From Parvularcula sp964556115 (GTDB lineage Bacteria; Pseudomonadota; Alphaproteobacteria; Caulobacterales; Parvularculaceae), in NCBI GenBank assembly GCA_964556115.1, contig CAZKVC010000004.1:124001-188000 (forward strand): a stretch of 64,000 nt of DNA, given 5' to 3'. The notes beneath the pieces were generated by a model. It worked only from the letters and a program-made list of their open reading frames with translations, searched no databases and had not been told where the DNA came from. The translations under genes and the position numbers were made by a program. Positions 61,889-64,000 of the stretch are shown piece by piece; the first letter of the stretch is position 1, and each line of letters starts with the position of its first letter.

Positions 61889-63517
61889 ATGCGGACCATC
61901 GTCCGCGACCCTGTTCTTGACGATCCGGAAGATGAAGGCGGCGGCTTCAGGCGGCGGCCTTTTTTCCGTGTGCTGCGCACCAGCGCCTTCCGCTACATCA
62001 TTTTTGCAGCGGGGCTGTTCGTCTTCGCGGTCCTCATCCTCGGTTACGTCGTCTATGAAAGCACGATCGGTGCTGCCTATGACCGCATCGAAGCCGAGCT
62101 CGAACAGGAACTCGACCGGCTCGAACTGGTCAGCCTGAACAACGGTGCGCCGGATCAGAAGGCGATCTCGGCCGTCATCAACGAGGCCGAGACCAACAAA
62201 ATCGCGGGCAACTCCGCCTTTATGGTGTGGATCGACGACGGCTCTTTCGCGGGGCCGGTGTCCGGCAATCTCGAAGGAGCGCCTGCGGAAATCCTGCGGG
62301 TGCTGCTTGACGGTGCCGATGACGCGTTCGAGTTCGACTGGCGGCGGGACCGGCCGATCTTCAGTCCAGAACCGCCAAAGGAGCGGCGGTATCTCGGCGT
62401 CAGCCGTACCCTGATCTATGACAGGGGCAGTCAGGGGCCGCCCCTTCGCATCATGATCCTTCTCGCCCGCGACGTCGACGCGCTTCACTCCCTTCGCCAG
62501 ACCCGGCGGGAGATCCTGTTCCGAGTGGTCGGGGTCACGCTCCTTCTGGCTGTGGGCCTTGGCGCTGTCCTCGGTACCGCGATGGTACGGCGGCTCGACG
62601 GCATCAACAAGACGGTCGCCGCCATCACGGAAGGGGATCTGACCCGGCGCCTGCCTGTGACCGGAGCCTTGGACGAGTATGATATCCTGACGCGGAACAT
62701 CAATACCATGCTCGACCAGATCGAGCAGTTGATGAGCGGTATGCGTCAGGTCTCGGACAATATCGCCCACGACCTCCGCTCACCGCTCACCCGCATCAAG
62801 GCGCGGCTCGACGCTGTTCTTCGTGACGAGGAGTTCGAGGACGAGCAGGCCCGCGAGGTCCTCTCGAAAACCCGTGACGAGACTGAGCGGCTGCTCCAGA
62901 CCTTCAATGCCCTCCTGTCGATCACCAGGATCGAGGCCGGTAGCCGTTTCTCGGACACGGTCGATCTCAAGGCCGTGGCGGAGGAAATGCTCGAGCTTTA
63001 CATTCCGGCTGCGGACGAGGACGGCGTCGAGATGGTCGCCGAGCTGCAGGAAACGCCTCTCATTCTGGGCAGCCGCGAGCTGATCAGCCAGGCGATCGCC
63101 AATCTGCTCGACAACGCTCTCAAATATGCTCGCCACCCCGAAGAGCGGGGCATCAAGCCGAAGATCGAGCTGACCGTTGCGCCAAGGCCGGGCGGCGGCG
63201 CGCTTCTCTCGGTCATCGACAATGGACCAGGCGTTTCGGAGCTCGACCGTGAGCGGATCACCAAGCGCTTCGTCCGGCTCGAGCAGAGCCGCTCGACGGG
63301 CGGCAACGGTCTTGGTCTGTCTCTTGTGACCGCCATCGTCAGGCGCCATGCCGGGCGGATGTCGGTGGGAACGGGCCTTCCGCATGAAGAGCGGAGCCGT
63401 AGCCTCACGCCGAGTTCCGCCTATGGCCTCGGCATCAGGATCGCCTTCCCGCCGATCAAGAGCAACACGGCTTTGGCGAAAAGCGAGGCGCTGAAAGCGA
63501 ACCCGCCCCGGGGTTAA
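61889..63517 (+). CDS. Membrane sensor histidine kinase
   Basis: The 542-residue protein has a membrane helix (about residues 35-57), a periplasmic sensor region (58-210), a second helix (about 215-235), a HAMP domain, His294 in DNIAHDLRSPLTRIKARL, and a catalytic domain (NLLDNALKYA, DNGPGV, GNGLGLSLV). It is the partner of the upstream OmpR regulator. ATG 61889 follows GGGAGAGG; GTG 61871 is the alternative. Confidence 0.92.
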   Translation: MRTIVRDPVLDDPEDEGGGFRRRPFFRVLRTSAFRYIIFAAGLFVFAVLILGYVVYESTIGAAYDRIEAELEQELDRLELVSLNNGAPDQKAISAVINEAETNKIAGNSAFMVWIDDGSFAGPVSGNLEGAPAEILRVLLDGADDAFEFDWRRDRPIFSPEPPKERRYLGVSRTLIYDRGSQGPPLRIMILLARDVDALHSLRQTRREILFRVVGVTLLLAVGLGAVLGTAMVRRLDGINKTVAAITEGDLTRRLPVTGALDEYDILTRNINTMLDQIEQLMSGMRQVSDNIAHDLRSPLTRIKARLDAVLRDEEFEDEQAREVLSKTRDETERLLQTFNALLSITRIEAGSRFSDTVDLKAVAEEMLELYIPAADEDGVEMVAELQETPLILGSRELISQAIANLLDNALKYARHPEERGIKPKIELTVAPRPGGGALLSVIDNGPGVSELDRERITKRFVRLEQSRSTGGNGLGLSLVTAIVRRHAGRMSVGTGLPHEERSRSLTPSSAYGLGIRIAFPPIKSNTALAKSEALKANPPRG

Positions 63518-63520
63518 GGC

Positions 63521-64000
63521 CTATTCGGCCACCATCGGCACGCGGGCGGGACTGCCCGGCAGGCTCGTCAGCATATGGACCTTTCCGGTCAAAAGATCCG
63601 GGAGGCCGACCTCCACGCCCTGACGGCGGGGCAGGGTGAAGGCCGCGACGGTGCCGCGGCCCTGTTCGCTGGCCATGCAGAGAATGGCGTCCTGCGCTTC
63701 GAGAAGCGATTTCGAAAGGGCGAGGCCAAGCCCGGTGCCGCGCTTGTCCCGCTTCTGCGCGCTTGAGAAGGTAACGAAGGGCGTGCCCAGCCTGCGGAGC
63801 TGTTCGTCGGACATGCCCGCACCGGTATCGGCGATCATCACAGTGACGCTTTCGAGGTCCGCCATAGCGGTGACGGTGATCCGCCCACCGCGTTCGGTGA
63901 ACTTGGCGGCATTGGTCATCAGGTTAAGGACCACCTGCTTCACCGCCCGGGCATCGCCGTAGACGGACGGAAGGTGATCGAAGGCAGCATGGAGACTGAT
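63521..64000 (-). CDS. Sensor histidine kinase, C-terminal part (partial)
   Basis: The gene enters from the right edge; about 159 codons are visible. The fragment is a HATPase domain with N box (NLMTNAAKFTERGGR), G1 DTGAGMSD and G2 GTGLGLALSKSLLE. It faces the preceding kinase tail to tail (3 bases apart), so it belongs to another transcript. The sensory part and His domain lie outside the window. Confidence 0.88.
   Translation of the reverse strand: MSLHAAFDHLPSVYGDARAVKQVVLNLMTNAAKFTERGGRITVTAMADLESVTVMIADTGAGMSDEQLRRLGTPFVTFSSAQKRDKRGTGLGLALSKSLLEAQDAILCMASEQGRGTVAAFTLPRRQGVEVGLPDLLTGKVHMLTSLPGSPARVPMVAE

Overview
The window is high-GC, densely packed chromosomal DNA from an alphaproteobacterium. 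The evidence is an RcGTA-type gene transfer agent cluster, an alphaproteobacterial short ProRS, a DUF2842 and a DUF1491 gene, a YcgN-type protein, a PleC/DivJ-like histidine kinase core, and two haem-copper oxidase loci. The gene mix suits a marine Parvularculales, Hyphomonadaceae or Caulobacterales-like lineage, but I cannot fix the genus. No stretch longer than about 300 bases lacks a gene. I saw no insertion sequence, CRISPR array or rRNA operon.

Layout. 1-1.8 kb: end of a type II secretion operon (gspL end, gspM, gspN) with a coupled lipoprotein. 1.9-8.8 kb: housekeeping and respiration genes (CDF metal exporter, LOG protein, LysM protein, haem A synthase ctaA, propeller-like lipoprotein, RluA pseudouridine synthase, rplM-rpsI with a terminator). 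9-11.8 kb: Rieske/FAD oxidoreductase with a coupled receiver protein, lipB, tRNA-Leu(GAG). 11.9-19.6 kb: an alternative cytochrome oxidase locus with a fused subunit I-III, its own subunit II, a caa3-type CtaG, DUF2231 and CopD-like membrane proteins, and an 822-residue epimerase/SPW/VKOR fusion. 19.7-21.3 kb: split YeeE/YedE sulfur transporter plus an exported DsrE protein. 21.4-25 kb: dTDP-rhamnose genes rmlB-A-C and a family 2 glycosyltransferase. 25-28 kb: a TetR regulator divergent from a beta-helix lipoprotein/dihaem cytochrome pair of unknown function. 28-32.8 kb: proS, a stand-alone DnaA-domain-IV protein, gluQ, a J-domain protein, tldD. 32.9-37.6 kb: the canonical aa3 oxidase operon (ctaC, ctaD, ctaB, a small membrane protein, Cox11-type ctaG). 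37.6-46.3 kb: acetyltransferase, sufE, an unknown exported protein, histidine kinase, DUF1491, PBP1A, a large exported hydrolase-fold/propeller protein that has lost its catalytic residues, and ycgN. 46.3-58.6 kb: the GTA structural cluster. 58.6-64 kb: a DnaJ/CbpA-type chaperone, a DegP protease, an OmpR-type regulator and kinase, and the start-truncated end of a further kinase.

How it fits together. Two oxidase loci share the window with haem A and haem O synthesis (ctaA, ctaB) and two different copper-delivery CtaG types, so respiration is the main theme. The GTA cluster keeps terminase, portal, protease, capsid, connector, tail and baseplate genes in the RcGTA order with overlapping starts, but only one 99-codon gene lies where RcGTA carries ORFg10, g10.1 and the tape-measure gene g11. 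The best leads for undescribed biology are this reduced tail module, the epimerase/SPW/VKOR fusion, the hydrolase-fold protein without a catalytic triad, the beta-helix/dihaem cytochrome pair under a TetR regulator, and the DnaA-domain-IV protein with DnaA-box-like repeats in its own leader.
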